From UBA4416 sp040386075 (GTDB taxonomy: Bacteria; Bacteroidota; Bacteroidia; B-17B0; Aurantibacillaceae): 64,000 nt of DNA. The translations under genes and the position numbers were made by a program. Below, piece after piece: positions 18,237 to 25,633 of this stretch; position 1 is the stretch's first letter, and the number at the start of each line of letters is the position of its first letter. The notes beneath the pieces are model-generated. The model did not search any database, was not told where the DNA came from, and saw only the letters and a program-made list of their open reading frames with translations. Where the stretch lies: the NCBI GenBank assembly GCA_040386075.1, contig JAZKGE010000019.1, forward strand, positions 299,461 through 363,460, in the 5' to 3' direction.

Positions 18237-18617
18237 ATGAAAAAACGCGCACAAATAATCTTTTCTGTTTTTTTACTGGTCAGTTTTAGCTGGCAATGTG
18301 CTGCGCGTACGGTTATTTACATCAATTTCAAATTCAATCAAAAAGAACTGGCGGCTACTGTTTGTGAGAACAGAACCAAACCTAAAAGTTGCTGTGCGGC
18401 TAAATGTCAGTTAGAAAAAGAAATTAAAAAAGAGGATAAACGCCAATCGGATTTCCCTTCTTCTATTAAAGATAAAACAGAAAAAACAGAATTAAGAACA
18501 GGCTTAATGATTTTTGTTTTTGAACCTGCATTGATCACAAAACAATTAGTTGCTTCTCATTCAGAAAATATACCTGAAAATCAATCCACCTCAGTTTTTC
18601 ATCCACCTTCGATATAA
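18237..18617 (+). CDS. Small exported Cys/Lys-rich protein, first gene of a metal cassette
   Basis: 126 residues with signal peptide KKRAQIIFSVFLLVSFSWQCAAR. The mature part has the pattern TVCENRTKPKSCCAAKCQLEKEIKK: four Cys in 16 residues, a plausible metal-binding site. Similar small proteins with a KPKxCCxxKCxL motif are found in Bacteroidota next to copper- or metal-related genes (from memory). The C-terminus ENQSTSVFHPPSI is Pro/Ser rich. It heads a three-gene run with an MbnP-like lipoprotein and a His-rich barrel, which supports a role in metal handling. Confidence 0.6.
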   Translation: MKKRAQIIFSVFLLVSFSWQCAARTVIYINFKFNQKELAATVCENRTKPKSCCAAKCQLEKEIKKEDKRQSDFPSSIKDKTEKTELRTGLMIFVFEPALITKQLVASHSENIPENQSTSVFHPPSI

Positions 18618-18695
18618 GCTTTTCTTAAAATTTTATTTTCAATAATTACCGTTATGTATAATGGTAATTTAACTATTATTCAAAATATTTTAAAA

Positions 18696-19472
18696 ATGAA
18701 AAACTTATTTATATCAACTATCGTACTATTAGCACTAAGCTTATCCAACTGTAAAAAAGACACCGTTAAAGCGCCTGAACCGGAACCCGAAGCACCTGCG
18801 CCTGCAGGAAATTTAAATATTGACTTTGAAGCTATGGTAGGCGATTCGGACCTGGTATTTAATACAGAAACTTATACCAATCAGACAGGAAATACATTCA
18901 ATGTGACAATGTATAGATATTACATTAGTAATATTAAAATTACTAAAACAGATAATTCGGTTTGGGCGGAACCCAATAGCTACCATTTAATTGATCATTC
19001 TAGTTCAGTATCTACGTTTGTAACCATCCCAAATGTACCTTTTGGAAATTACAAAGCCATTGAATTTATGATCGGTGTGGATAGTATACATAATTTAACT
19101 CCCGGAACAGGCGCTCTGGATCCTGCAAACGGTATGGTTTGGGTTTGGAACCAGGGATATATCATGGCAAAATTTGAAGGCACAACTTCCGGACAAAATA
19201 TTAAACACCATATCGGAGGATGGAACGCAGCTGTAGCACCTAATGTTTTAAAAATTGTTTCTCCTTCTTTTAATGGTGACACGGCTAAAGTAACAAGCTC
19301 TATTTCTCCAACTATTCATATATCAAGCGATTTATTAGAATGGTTTGATTCTCCTACGCAGATCGATTTTGCAACGTTTCCAAAAGTAATCATGTCAGCC
19401 GGGGCAGATTCTAAAACCATTGCCGATAATTATGCGGATATGTTTTCGGTAGAACATATCCATAATAATTAA
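18696..19472 (+). CDS. MbnP-like (copper-binding family) lipoprotein
   Basis: 258 residues from the ATG at 18696, which gives a clean lipoprotein signal MKNLFISTIVLLALSLSNC. An ATG at 18654 would add 14 residues that do not fit a signal peptide. A Pro/Glu linker (PEPEPEAPAPAG) is followed by an MbnP-type domain: NIDFEAMVGDSDLVFNTETYTN, MYRYYISNIKIT, YHLIDHS, IEFMIGVDS, and MVWVWNQGYIMAKFEG. MbnP proteins bind copper through a modified Trp and usually pair with the dihaem enzyme MbnH. No MbnH gene is present next to it. A role in periplasmic or surface copper binding is inferred. Confidence 0.75.
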   Translation: MKNLFISTIVLLALSLSNCKKDTVKAPEPEPEAPAPAGNLNIDFEAMVGDSDLVFNTETYTNQTGNTFNVTMYRYYISNIKITKTDNSVWAEPNSYHLIDHSSSVSTFVTIPNVPFGNYKAIEFMIGVDSIHNLTPGTGALDPANGMVWVWNQGYIMAKFEGTTSGQNIKHHIGGWNAAVAPNVLKIVSPSFNGDTAKVTSSISPTIHISSDLLEWFDSPTQIDFATFPKVIMSAGADSKTIADNYADMFSVEHIHNN

Positions 19473-19484
19473 TTTTTATAATTT

Positions 19485-19618
19485 TAACCACATAGGAAAA
19501 TAGATCAAGTTTTATATGAGTAGTCTATAGAAGCTTCGCTTTGCATAGACTCTCTGTTAAAACGAAGTTTTCTATACCAACCTGCTTTGGTTTTATTTCT
19601 ATGTGTCTATGTGGTTTA
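19485..19618. repeat. Intergenic imperfect inverted repeat
   Basis: The left end TAACCACATAG (from 19485) and right end CTATGTGGTTTA (to 19618) are inverted copies. Inner arms (about 19522-19551) form a second hairpin AGTCTAT...ATAGACT. The whole 134 bp fills the space between the MbnP-like and barrel genes. Repeats with ACCACATAG ends are common between genes in Bacteroidota (from memory). Only one copy lies in this window. Confidence 0.65.
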
Positions 19619-19656
19619 ATTGTATTATAACATAAAACTTTCACAGATCAATTAAT

Positions 19657-20646
19657 ATGAAAAAAACAAAAACACTTATTGTGGTGTATTGTTTACTAAT
19701 TACATTCAAGTCATTGGCTTGCGATATTTGCGGCAGCTATATGGGTATTACACCTTATGATAACAAAAGCAGTATTTCTTTTTTACATCGTTACCGTGTG
19801 TTTAATGGCTATAGAAACTACCAGCAGCACAGTCACTTTTTTCCAAAGTCGGCTTACCGAACCATGCACGGCGGCGATCATGCGGATTCAACTCAAACGA
19901 CTAATGAGATGTATTCAAACAAAGATTTTGAATCCTATAAAATATTTGAATTACGGTTTAAGTATTTTGCATGGAAACGTTTGGAGTTGAATGTGTTTTT
20001 GCCTTTGGTAAACAATAAATCGAAAACAAATGGTGTGTATACACATTATACAGGTTTTGGCGATATATCATTCAATGCCGGTTTTCATGCCATTACACCA
20101 AAGGCTGATAAAAAGATACGTCACAAATTAATTATAGGCGCAGGCATTAAATTGCCAACAGGTAATTTTTATGCGCATGATCACAATAGTGATCGTTTAC
20201 CTTTTGAGATGCAGCCCGGCACTGGAAGCATAGATGGTTTTGGTTACATCAATTATCTGTGCATGAGCAAAAAACTGGGAGCCAGTATTAGTTTAAATTA
20301 CAAAGCAAATGGTGCCAACCAGTTTCAGGAAAAATTAAGCGATAGTCACAATGATTTTGTGTCGGTGTTTTACAGGATAGAGTATAAAGATCTGATGTTC
20401 TATCCATCCGTTCAGGCCAACTATGAATTTACAGAAGGTTTAAAAATTAAAAATGTATTGCAACATAATACGCAGGTTAATTCATTATTGCTTGGTCCCG
20501 GGCTGGATATTTATTATAAGTCATTTTCTTTAAATACATCGTGGCAATTTACAGTAACAGAAGATGTAAGAGATGGTAGTTTGAAAAGCGCCGGAAGAAT
20601 TAGTGTGGGATTGAATTATAGTTTTAGTAAGAGGGAGAAGAGTTGA
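19657..20646 (+). CDS. Outer-membrane barrel protein of the metal cassette
   Basis: 329 residues. The signal peptide ends LKSLA-type (KTLIVVYCLLITFKSLA), followed at once by CDICGSYMGITPYDNKSSIS, a CxxC near the mature N-terminus. The next section is His-rich (QQHSHFFPKSAYRTMHGGDHADS) and could bind metal. The rest is made of barrel-like strands (FELRFKYFAWKRLELNVFLPLV, TGFGDISFNAGFHAI, LIIGAGIKLPTGNFY, RISVGLNYSFSKR). It is the third gene after the Cys-rich and MbnP-like proteins, separated from them by the 19485 repeat. An outer-membrane metal channel or sensor is inferred. Confidence 0.65.
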   Translation: MKKTKTLIVVYCLLITFKSLACDICGSYMGITPYDNKSSISFLHRYRVFNGYRNYQQHSHFFPKSAYRTMHGGDHADSTQTTNEMYSNKDFESYKIFELRFKYFAWKRLELNVFLPLVNNKSKTNGVYTHYTGFGDISFNAGFHAITPKADKKIRHKLIIGAGIKLPTGNFYAHDHNSDRLPFEMQPGTGSIDGFGYINYLCMSKKLGASISLNYKANGANQFQEKLSDSHNDFVSVFYRIEYKDLMFYPSVQANYEFTEGLKIKNVLQHNTQVNSLLLGPGLDIYYKSFSLNTSWQFTVTEDVRDGSLKSAGRISVGLNYSFSKREKS

Positions 20647-20669
20647 TTTTTTGCAAGCCTTTGTCGAGG

Positions 20670-21854
20670 TTATAATTGCTTTATTAATTCCGAAGTTAGT
20701 ATTGTTCCAGTAAGTTTACAATTTTCTATGTAACTTTTGTTCGATAGAAGTCCAAATACTTTAAAAAGCTCTTTTTTTACTTCATCATTTTTCGGGTTGC
20801 GCAAATCCCATTTCGCTTTGTAATGGTCAGAATTGTTATATTCAAATATGCCTTTATTTTCACATGACCTTAAAACATCAATGGTGTCATAATGTGGAGA
20901 AAAGCCTATCGAGTAATAACCATAAGGGTTTTGGTCAAATTCTTTTTCTCCTGTAACATATTTGTGAAATTTCTCTTGTGGTAATTCCATATGTATTAAA
21001 CCCCATTGAAGAAAAACAATGCACCTTTGATCAATGCTTCTGCCATAAGAAATCGGAAATTCAAATTCTTCATTTTGAATTTCTCTGTACCCAATTATTT
21101 CAAATTGACCATACAAGAGCCAATTGTCCATCATTATATCTGAAGGTAATTTAGCTTTTGTGTCAAGCGTCGCTATATCGATATTTTTAGTTTGTGATTT
21201 AAAAGCAAACAATTGAACTATTACAGGTAGCCCCATCAATAATCCTAATCCATGCTCATCTGAAATAAATCCTTTTTTTCTAATTTTATTTACATCAAGA
21301 AGTATTCGCCCGAACCCAAAATTTATTCGGTCAAGTTTAAAACAGAAGTAGTCACCTGATTTAAATTTCACATTTTTTCTTGTTGAGTTTTTGAATGTTT
21401 TTATTTCGTTTAGGTGATTTTTTGGAGATTGTTCAATGAATTCAGATATAGAATCTGCAATGGTTCTTTCTAAGTGTTGATTTTTATCCCATCGGCTAGA
21501 ATAAAATGTTGTTTGTGAGTTATAATTGCCAATTACTAAATCTCCAGAAAACACACTTAGATAGAGACCAGACGGTTGTCTTTGTTCTAGAACTGATGCG
21601 GTTAGTTTTTTTTCTTTACCCTTATTTGTTTTTGGGAGAAGAACTTCCCTATTTTTTGTTAGTTCATTATAATGAGTTTCCAAATACTTATTTTCTGTAG
21701 AAACTATATGTCTTTTAATTACATCTCCGTCAAAATACAGGATACTTTCGGGTCTATATGTGTCGCCCTTAAATAAAACTCTTTCCCAATGACTTTCTAT
21801 TGGATCAAGTCCAAAAAATTCTCTTTGGATATTTGTAAGCTCATATTTAGTCAT
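20670..21854 (-). CDS. Imm26-like protein (putative immunity-family)
   Basis: 394 residues from the ATG at 21854; an in-frame TTG three codons upstream is less likely. Residues about 160-190 (KFKSGDYFCFKLDRINFGFGRILLDVNK) resemble the start of the Imm26 immunity domain, whose pattern is KxGDxFxxxLxxxxxGxGRVL. The rest is soluble, charged and aromatic, with no signal peptide and no membrane helix. Immunity proteins of this type normally protect from a polymorphic toxin encoded next door, but no toxin gene is visible here. A different cytoplasmic function is possible. Confidence 0.5.
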   Translation of the reverse strand: MTKYELTNIQREFFGLDPIESHWERVLFKGDTYRPESILYFDGDVIKRHIVSTENKYLETHYNELTKNREVLLPKTNKGKEKKLTASVLEQRQPSGLYLSVFSGDLVIGNYNSQTTFYSSRWDKNQHLERTIADSISEFIEQSPKNHLNEIKTFKNSTRKNVKFKSGDYFCFKLDRINFGFGRILLDVNKIRKKGFISDEHGLGLLMGLPVIVQLFAFKSQTKNIDIATLDTKAKLPSDIMMDNWLLYGQFEIIGYREIQNEEFEFPISYGRSIDQRCIVFLQWGLIHMELPQEKFHKYVTGEKEFDQNPYGYYSIGFSPHYDTIDVLRSCENKGIFEYNNSDHYKAKWDLRNPKNDEVKKELFKVFGLLSNKSYIENCKLTGTILTSELIKQL

Positions 21855-21877
21855 AATAGTCAACTAATTACAGCGAC

Positions 21878-22345
21878 CTACTTCACCTTCTCAATCACCA
21901 TTCCAAAATCCATAATTAATGGAAGTGGATCCTGGCGCATACCTTGTTCAAAGGTAAAAGTGTATTTTCCTGGTTGAGGAAACATCAGGTTTTGTTTTAA
22001 AGGAATTTTATTGTCCCACAAATCGCCGGCACCATCGCCCTGCCATTCACCTTTTTTGTTGGCTAAGATACACTCTAATGTATCAACCGATGTTTTACCA
22101 TCGGGGTAGGTAGTCGTTAAAAATACGAACAGGTTACTGAAAGGATAAGAGTCGGCATGACGCACATTTAAAAACACATTGTGGTAAGCTTTGTTATCTG
22201 TAATGTCAACCGTGTAGCTTAATTTATTTGCGGTAGTCCAACCTTCTTCCGGAATTTTAGTGTATTCGCTGAATACTACATTTTTATTGCAGGAAGTAAA
22301 TGCTATCATTAGCATTAAGCCGGTGATCACAAAAAAATTACGCAT
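21878..22345 (-). CDS. gldH: Gliding motility lipoprotein GldH
   Basis: 155 residues from the ATG at 22345, which overlaps the stop of the upstream ricT-like gene by 8 bases (ATGCGTAA) and gives the lipoprotein signal MRNFFVITGLMLMIAFTSC. The mature part (VVFSEYTKIPEEGWTTANKLSYTVDITDNKAYHNVFLNVRHADSYPFSNLFVFL..., WQGDGAGDLWDNKIPL, GKYTFTFEQGMRQDPLPLIMDFGMVIEK) is typical of GldH. In Flavobacterium GldH is an essential lipoprotein for gliding and is linked to the type IX secretion machine. Placement directly after the PSP1/RicT gene is the usual Bacteroidota order. Translation is probably coupled. Confidence 0.9.
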   Translation of the reverse strand: MRNFFVITGLMLMIAFTSCNKNVVFSEYTKIPEEGWTTANKLSYTVDITDNKAYHNVFLNVRHADSYPFSNLFVFLTTTYPDGKTSVDTLECILANKKGEWQGDGAGDLWDNKIPLKQNLMFPQPGKYTFTFEQGMRQDPLPLIMDFGMVIEKVK

Positions 22346-23780
22346 TACTTGGCCCATCAGTTTTAGGTTTTGGTTTATGGTTATGTACAGGTTTTTTGTG
22401 TTGTGGCTTTGGTCCCTGACCTTGTTGAGCATTTTTTTGTGGCGGTTGTTTTAACGGGCCATTTTGTGCCTTGTTTTGATTAGGGTTCTGGGGCTTATTC
22501 TGATTAGGATTCGGCTTGTTTTGATTTTGAGGCTTGTTGTGCGGTTTATGCTGTTGGATAGGCCTGTCTTTTGTATCAGTTCCTGTAGAAGCCTCGCTCT
22601 GTGGTTTTTGATTAGGGTTAGGTTTGCGGTTATTATTTTTATTGCGGTTGTTATTATTTTTCTTTTTCAGGCTATCAAAACGCGTTAACGAATCCTGTCC
22701 AACTACATTTTCATAATCAGGTTGTTTAACCACTTCCAGTTCTTTGAATTGTTTTGGTTCCAATAGATCGGCCGGTTTGATATTGTCGGCATTCAGTCTG
22801 AAAATTTCTTTGGTACGCGCAATGGATAATGGCACAAACACATCCGGTTCGCTGGTATAGCTCCACCAAATGATGCGTTTAAAAATATCGGTCTTTTGGT
22901 GAAAGGCAAAGCCTTTTTCGGTAGCCAAACGTCGGTTATCAATTTCCGGGAATTCCTTTAATGCATCCAGATAACTATCTAATTCATAATTCAGGCAACA
23001 TTTTAATTTACCGCATTGGCCTGCCAATTTTAGTGGGTTCAAAGATAATTGCTGGTAACGTGCTGCCGAAGTTGAAACGGTTCTGAAATCATTCAACCAG
23101 GTAGAGCAGCATAATTCGCGTCCGCATGAACCAATAGCACCCAAACGAGCCGCTTCCTGTCTTGCGCCTATCTGGCGCATTTCAATACGTACTTTAAAGG
23201 TGTCGGCCATCACTTTGATCAGTTCCCTGAAATCCACACGTCCATCAGCTGTGTAATAAAACACAGCTTTACTTTTATCGCCCTGGTATTCCACATCACT
23301 GATCTTCATTTGCAACCCAAGTTTCAAAGCCAATGTTCTGGATTTAAACATCGATTCTACTTCCAAAGCCTGAGCTTCTTTCCATTTATCAATATCCTGC
23401 TGTTTTGCTTTGCGATATATTTTCTTGATCTCCTCGCTGGCATAATTCACATTCTTCTTTTTTAATTGAAGACGTACCAATTCTCCCGTAATAGAAACCA
23501 CACCAATATCATGACCGGGAGATGCCTCTGTGGCAACAATGTCACCCACGTTCAGGGTTAAATTATTAACGTTACGGTAAAATTCTTTTCGTGAGTTCTT
23601 AAAACGAATCTCTACTACATCGCATGGCGTTTGTCCTTCGGGAAGGCTCATATTGCCTAACCAGTCGAACACATTTAATTTGTTGCAGCCACCACCGGTG
23701 CCACATGATCCATTATTGTTACATCCAGCGGGGATGCCGCCATTTTTATCATCTCCTGTAGAGCAGGTACCACATGCCAT
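22338..23780 (-). CDS. ricT: PSP1/RicT-family protein with long disordered C-terminal tail
   Basis: 480 residues. The N-terminus is Cys/Gly rich (ACGTCSTGDDKNGG..., SCGTGGGC). The PSP1 domain runs about 40-300, with the conserved Cys segments GSCGRELCCSTWL and AGQCGKLKCCLNYE. In B. subtilis RicT these Cys residues help hold [4Fe-4S] clusters and the Ric complex affects mRNA processing; that knowledge is from a distant relative. The last 125 residues are low complexity, rich in Asn, Gln, Pro and Lys (KKKNNNNRNKNNNRKPNPNQ, QNKPNPNQNKPQNPN), and probably disordered or RNA-binding. It is followed by gldH with an 8-base overlap. Confidence 0.88.
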   Translation of the reverse strand: MACGTCSTGDDKNGGIPAGCNNNGSCGTGGGCNKLNVFDWLGNMSLPEGQTPCDVVEIRFKNSRKEFYRNVNNLTLNVGDIVATEASPGHDIGVVSITGELVRLQLKKKNVNYASEEIKKIYRKAKQQDIDKWKEAQALEVESMFKSRTLALKLGLQMKISDVEYQGDKSKAVFYYTADGRVDFRELIKVMADTFKVRIEMRQIGARQEAARLGAIGSCGRELCCSTWLNDFRTVSTSAARYQQLSLNPLKLAGQCGKLKCCLNYELDSYLDALKEFPEIDNRRLATEKGFAFHQKTDIFKRIIWWSYTSEPDVFVPLSIARTKEIFRLNADNIKPADLLEPKQFKELEVVKQPDYENVVGQDSLTRFDSLKKKNNNNRNKNNNRKPNPNQKPQSEASTGTDTKDRPIQQHKPHNKPQNQNKPNPNQNKPQNPNQNKAQNGPLKQPPQKNAQQGQGPKPQHKKPVHNHKPKPKTDGPSNA

Positions 23781-23944
23781 AATCTATATATTTAGTAAGC
23801 TATTACAATCAAAAATTGTGATGCAAAGCTGTGAATGTTAATACTTTAAATTCTAACTCTAAAAAAGAGCTGCATAAATATAAGCATTATTTTACTTCGT
23901 TTTTGAGCCAATTTAAGTTTTATACACAGCTACTGTTTTATATT

Positions 23945-23952
23945 TATCTTTG
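23945..23952 (+). promoter_or_regulatory. Promoter -7 box for the SDR gene
   Basis: TATCTTTG fits TAnnTTTG, 17 bases before the ATG at 23970. No convincing -33 TTG at the usual distance. Confidence 0.45.
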
Positions 23953-23969
23953 GCGCTTACAAAATAGTT

Positions 23970-24722
23970 ATGATAGCATTAATTACAGGAGCCACCTCAG
24001 GAATAGGAAAGTCTACAGCCATTGAATTTGCAAAAAACGGTTATAATTTGATCATTACGGGTAGGAGGGAAGAGCGTTTATTGGAAATGAAAACGTCTTT
24101 AGAAAAAGATCATTCTACAAAAGTGCTGACTCTGTGTTTTGATGTCCGTGAAGAAAAAGAGGTTGACGCTGCTATTAAATCAATACCCGGCGATTTTAAA
24201 ACTATAGATATTTTGGTAAATAATGCTGGTTTAGCAGCAGGATTATCAACTATACAAGATGGAAAGTTGGCTCACTGGGAGCAAATGATCGATACGAATA
24301 TCAAAGGTTTGCTATATGTTACCAAACATGTGTCACAGATCATGATCGCCAATAAAAAAGGACATATCATCAATGTTGGATCTATTGCCGGGAAAGAAGT
24401 GTATGCGAATGGAAATGTTTATTGCGCTACCAAACATGCGGTTGATGCTTTGAATAAAGGTATGCGTATTGACCTGTTACCACACGGAATTAAAGTTTCG
24501 GCTGTAAATCCAGGCATGGTGGAAACAGAATTCAGTATTGTACGTTTTGATGGTGACGAAGAGCGTGCTAAAAAGGTATACGAAAACATAGTTCCTCTAA
24601 AACCCGAAGATATTGCTGAAACCATTTACTGGATGGCTTCACGTCCTGCGCATGTAAATATCAATGATATCATCATTATGCCAACCATACAGGCAAACGC
24701 TACAACCGTTTTAAGAAAGTAA
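23970..24722 (+). CDS. Short-chain dehydrogenase/reductase (YdfG-like)
   Basis: 250 residues, classical SDR. The cofactor motif is TGATSGIG at 6-13, with RREERL after strand 2 (suggesting NADP preference). NNAG lies near 87-90, the catalytic Ser in NVGSIAG, and the YxxxK motif in VYCATKHAV. The C-terminal VNPGMVETEFSIVRF and PEDIAETIYWMASRP match YdfG-type 3-hydroxy-acid (serine/3-hydroxypropionate) dehydrogenases. It is a cytoplasmic enzyme, apparently a single-gene unit. A large palindromic repeat starts 19 bases after the stop codon. The exact substrate is not certain. Confidence 0.88.
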   Translation: MIALITGATSGIGKSTAIEFAKNGYNLIITGRREERLLEMKTSLEKDHSTKVLTLCFDVREEKEVDAAIKSIPGDFKTIDILVNNAGLAAGLSTIQDGKLAHWEQMIDTNIKGLLYVTKHVSQIMIANKKGHIINVGSIAGKEVYANGNVYCATKHAVDALNKGMRIDLLPHGIKVSAVNPGMVETEFSIVRFDGDEERAKKVYENIVPLKPEDIAETIYWMASRPAHVNINDIIIMPTIQANATTVLRK

Positions 24723-24740
24723 TATTTTGCAAGGAGATTT

Positions 24741-24972
24741 GGGCGTGTCCGGCGGAAGCCGGACCGGGCTTTTGTTCCAATCTTTTTTCGTTCCTCAAAA
24801 AGGATTTCCACGACAATCCCTCACGCGACTTTTACTTTAAAATTTGGAATTTACACTTCGATTTTGCTGATAATCTGCGTGAGGGATGCAAGCGAAAATC
24901 CTTTTGCCTGCCTCTTGCAAAAGATTGCAGCGGGTCAGCCCGACGGCGCCTGTTTTTTGCGCCGGCACGCCC
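24741..24972 (-). repeat. GC-rich palindromic dispersed element, copy A
   Basis: 232 bp bounded by GGGCGTG and CACGCCC terminal inverted repeats. On the minus strand it carries GCCGTCGGGCTGACCC (24932-24947), CAGGCAAAAGGATTTTC (24894-24910) and GCATCCCTCACGC (24877-24889), all shared exactly with copy B at 57445-57705. The AAGGATTT...ATCCCTCACGC block also appears facing the other way near the left side, so the element is itself a long imperfect palindrome. It fills the space between convergent genes and is much richer in GC than its surroundings. No transposase and no credible open frame. Confidence 0.85.
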
Positions 24973-24990
24973 AACTATTCAAATTAAAAA

Positions 24991-25551
24991 CTACTTACCC
25001 TCAATCCAGTTAATGATCTTGTCGCATTTGGGAGATTTAATAGAACTAACATGCCCCACTAAAAAACCATTTTCATCGATCATATATTTTTGAAAATTCC
25101 ATTTAACTGAACTGTTCTCAACTCCATTTAATTCTTTACTGGTGAGCCATTTATAAATATCACAAATGCTATCGCCTTTCACATCCACCTTCTGCATCAT
25201 CGTAAAAGTAACACCATAATTTCGTGTACAGAAAGATTTGATATCAGTGCTATTACCCGGTTCCTGATGTCCAAATTGATTGCACGGGAAGCCGATGATC
25301 GTGAAATTTTTGTCCTTATATTTTTCATACAGTTCTTCCAGTTCCTTATATTGAGGCGTAAATCCACATTTGCTGGCAGTATTAACGATCAATATTTTTT
25401 TGCCTTTTAAAGAAGCAAGGTCAAGTGTTTCGCCTTCAAGTGTAGTAGCCCTGAATTGATGTAATGAGGAAGTTGGCTTGCCTTTTCGGGCAAAAGCCAA
25501 GAAGGTAACAGTAGATAAAAAAAGAAAAAAACGAAAAAATAATTTATTCAT
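24991..25551 (-). CDS. Exported glutathione peroxidase-family thiol peroxidase
   Basis: 186 residues. The N-terminus KLFFRFFLFLSTVTFLAFARKG is a signal peptide or membrane anchor. The thioredoxin-fold peroxidase domain has the active Cys in NTASKCGFTPQY (C62), the conserved IIGFPCNQFGHQEPG (Q92) and KWNFQKYMID (W151, N152). The enzyme is a Cys (not selenocysteine) form, which usually takes electrons from thioredoxin and reduces hydrogen or lipid peroxides. Export suggests a periplasmic antioxidant role. The 3' end lies 19 bases from palindromic element A. Confidence 0.92.
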   Translation of the reverse strand: MNKLFFRFFLFLSTVTFLAFARKGKPTSSLHQFRATTLEGETLDLASLKGKKILIVNTASKCGFTPQYKELEELYEKYKDKNFTIIGFPCNQFGHQEPGNSTDIKSFCTRNYGVTFTMMQKVDVKGDSICDIYKWLTSKELNGVENSSVKWNFQKYMIDENGFLVGHVSSIKSPKCDKIINWIEGK

Positions 25552-25578
25552 ATTTAATGTGGAAATGAGTGTAGAACT

Positions 25579-25608
25579 TTGATTTATAATTATTTAATAT
25601 TATGTTTG
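25579..25608 (+). promoter_or_regulatory. Promoter for the nidogen-domain cargo gene
   Basis: TTG (25579-25581), 19-base spacer, TATGTTTG (25601-25608) fits the -33/-7 promoter. The start codon is 26 bases downstream. Confidence 0.6.
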
Positions 25609-25633
25609 GTATTCGATCTAAATAAAAAAGTAC

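Noticed and set aside
24626..24811. 61-residue open frame on the minus strand
   Set aside because: It spans the end of the SDR gene and the edge of element A, and is an unlikely protein.
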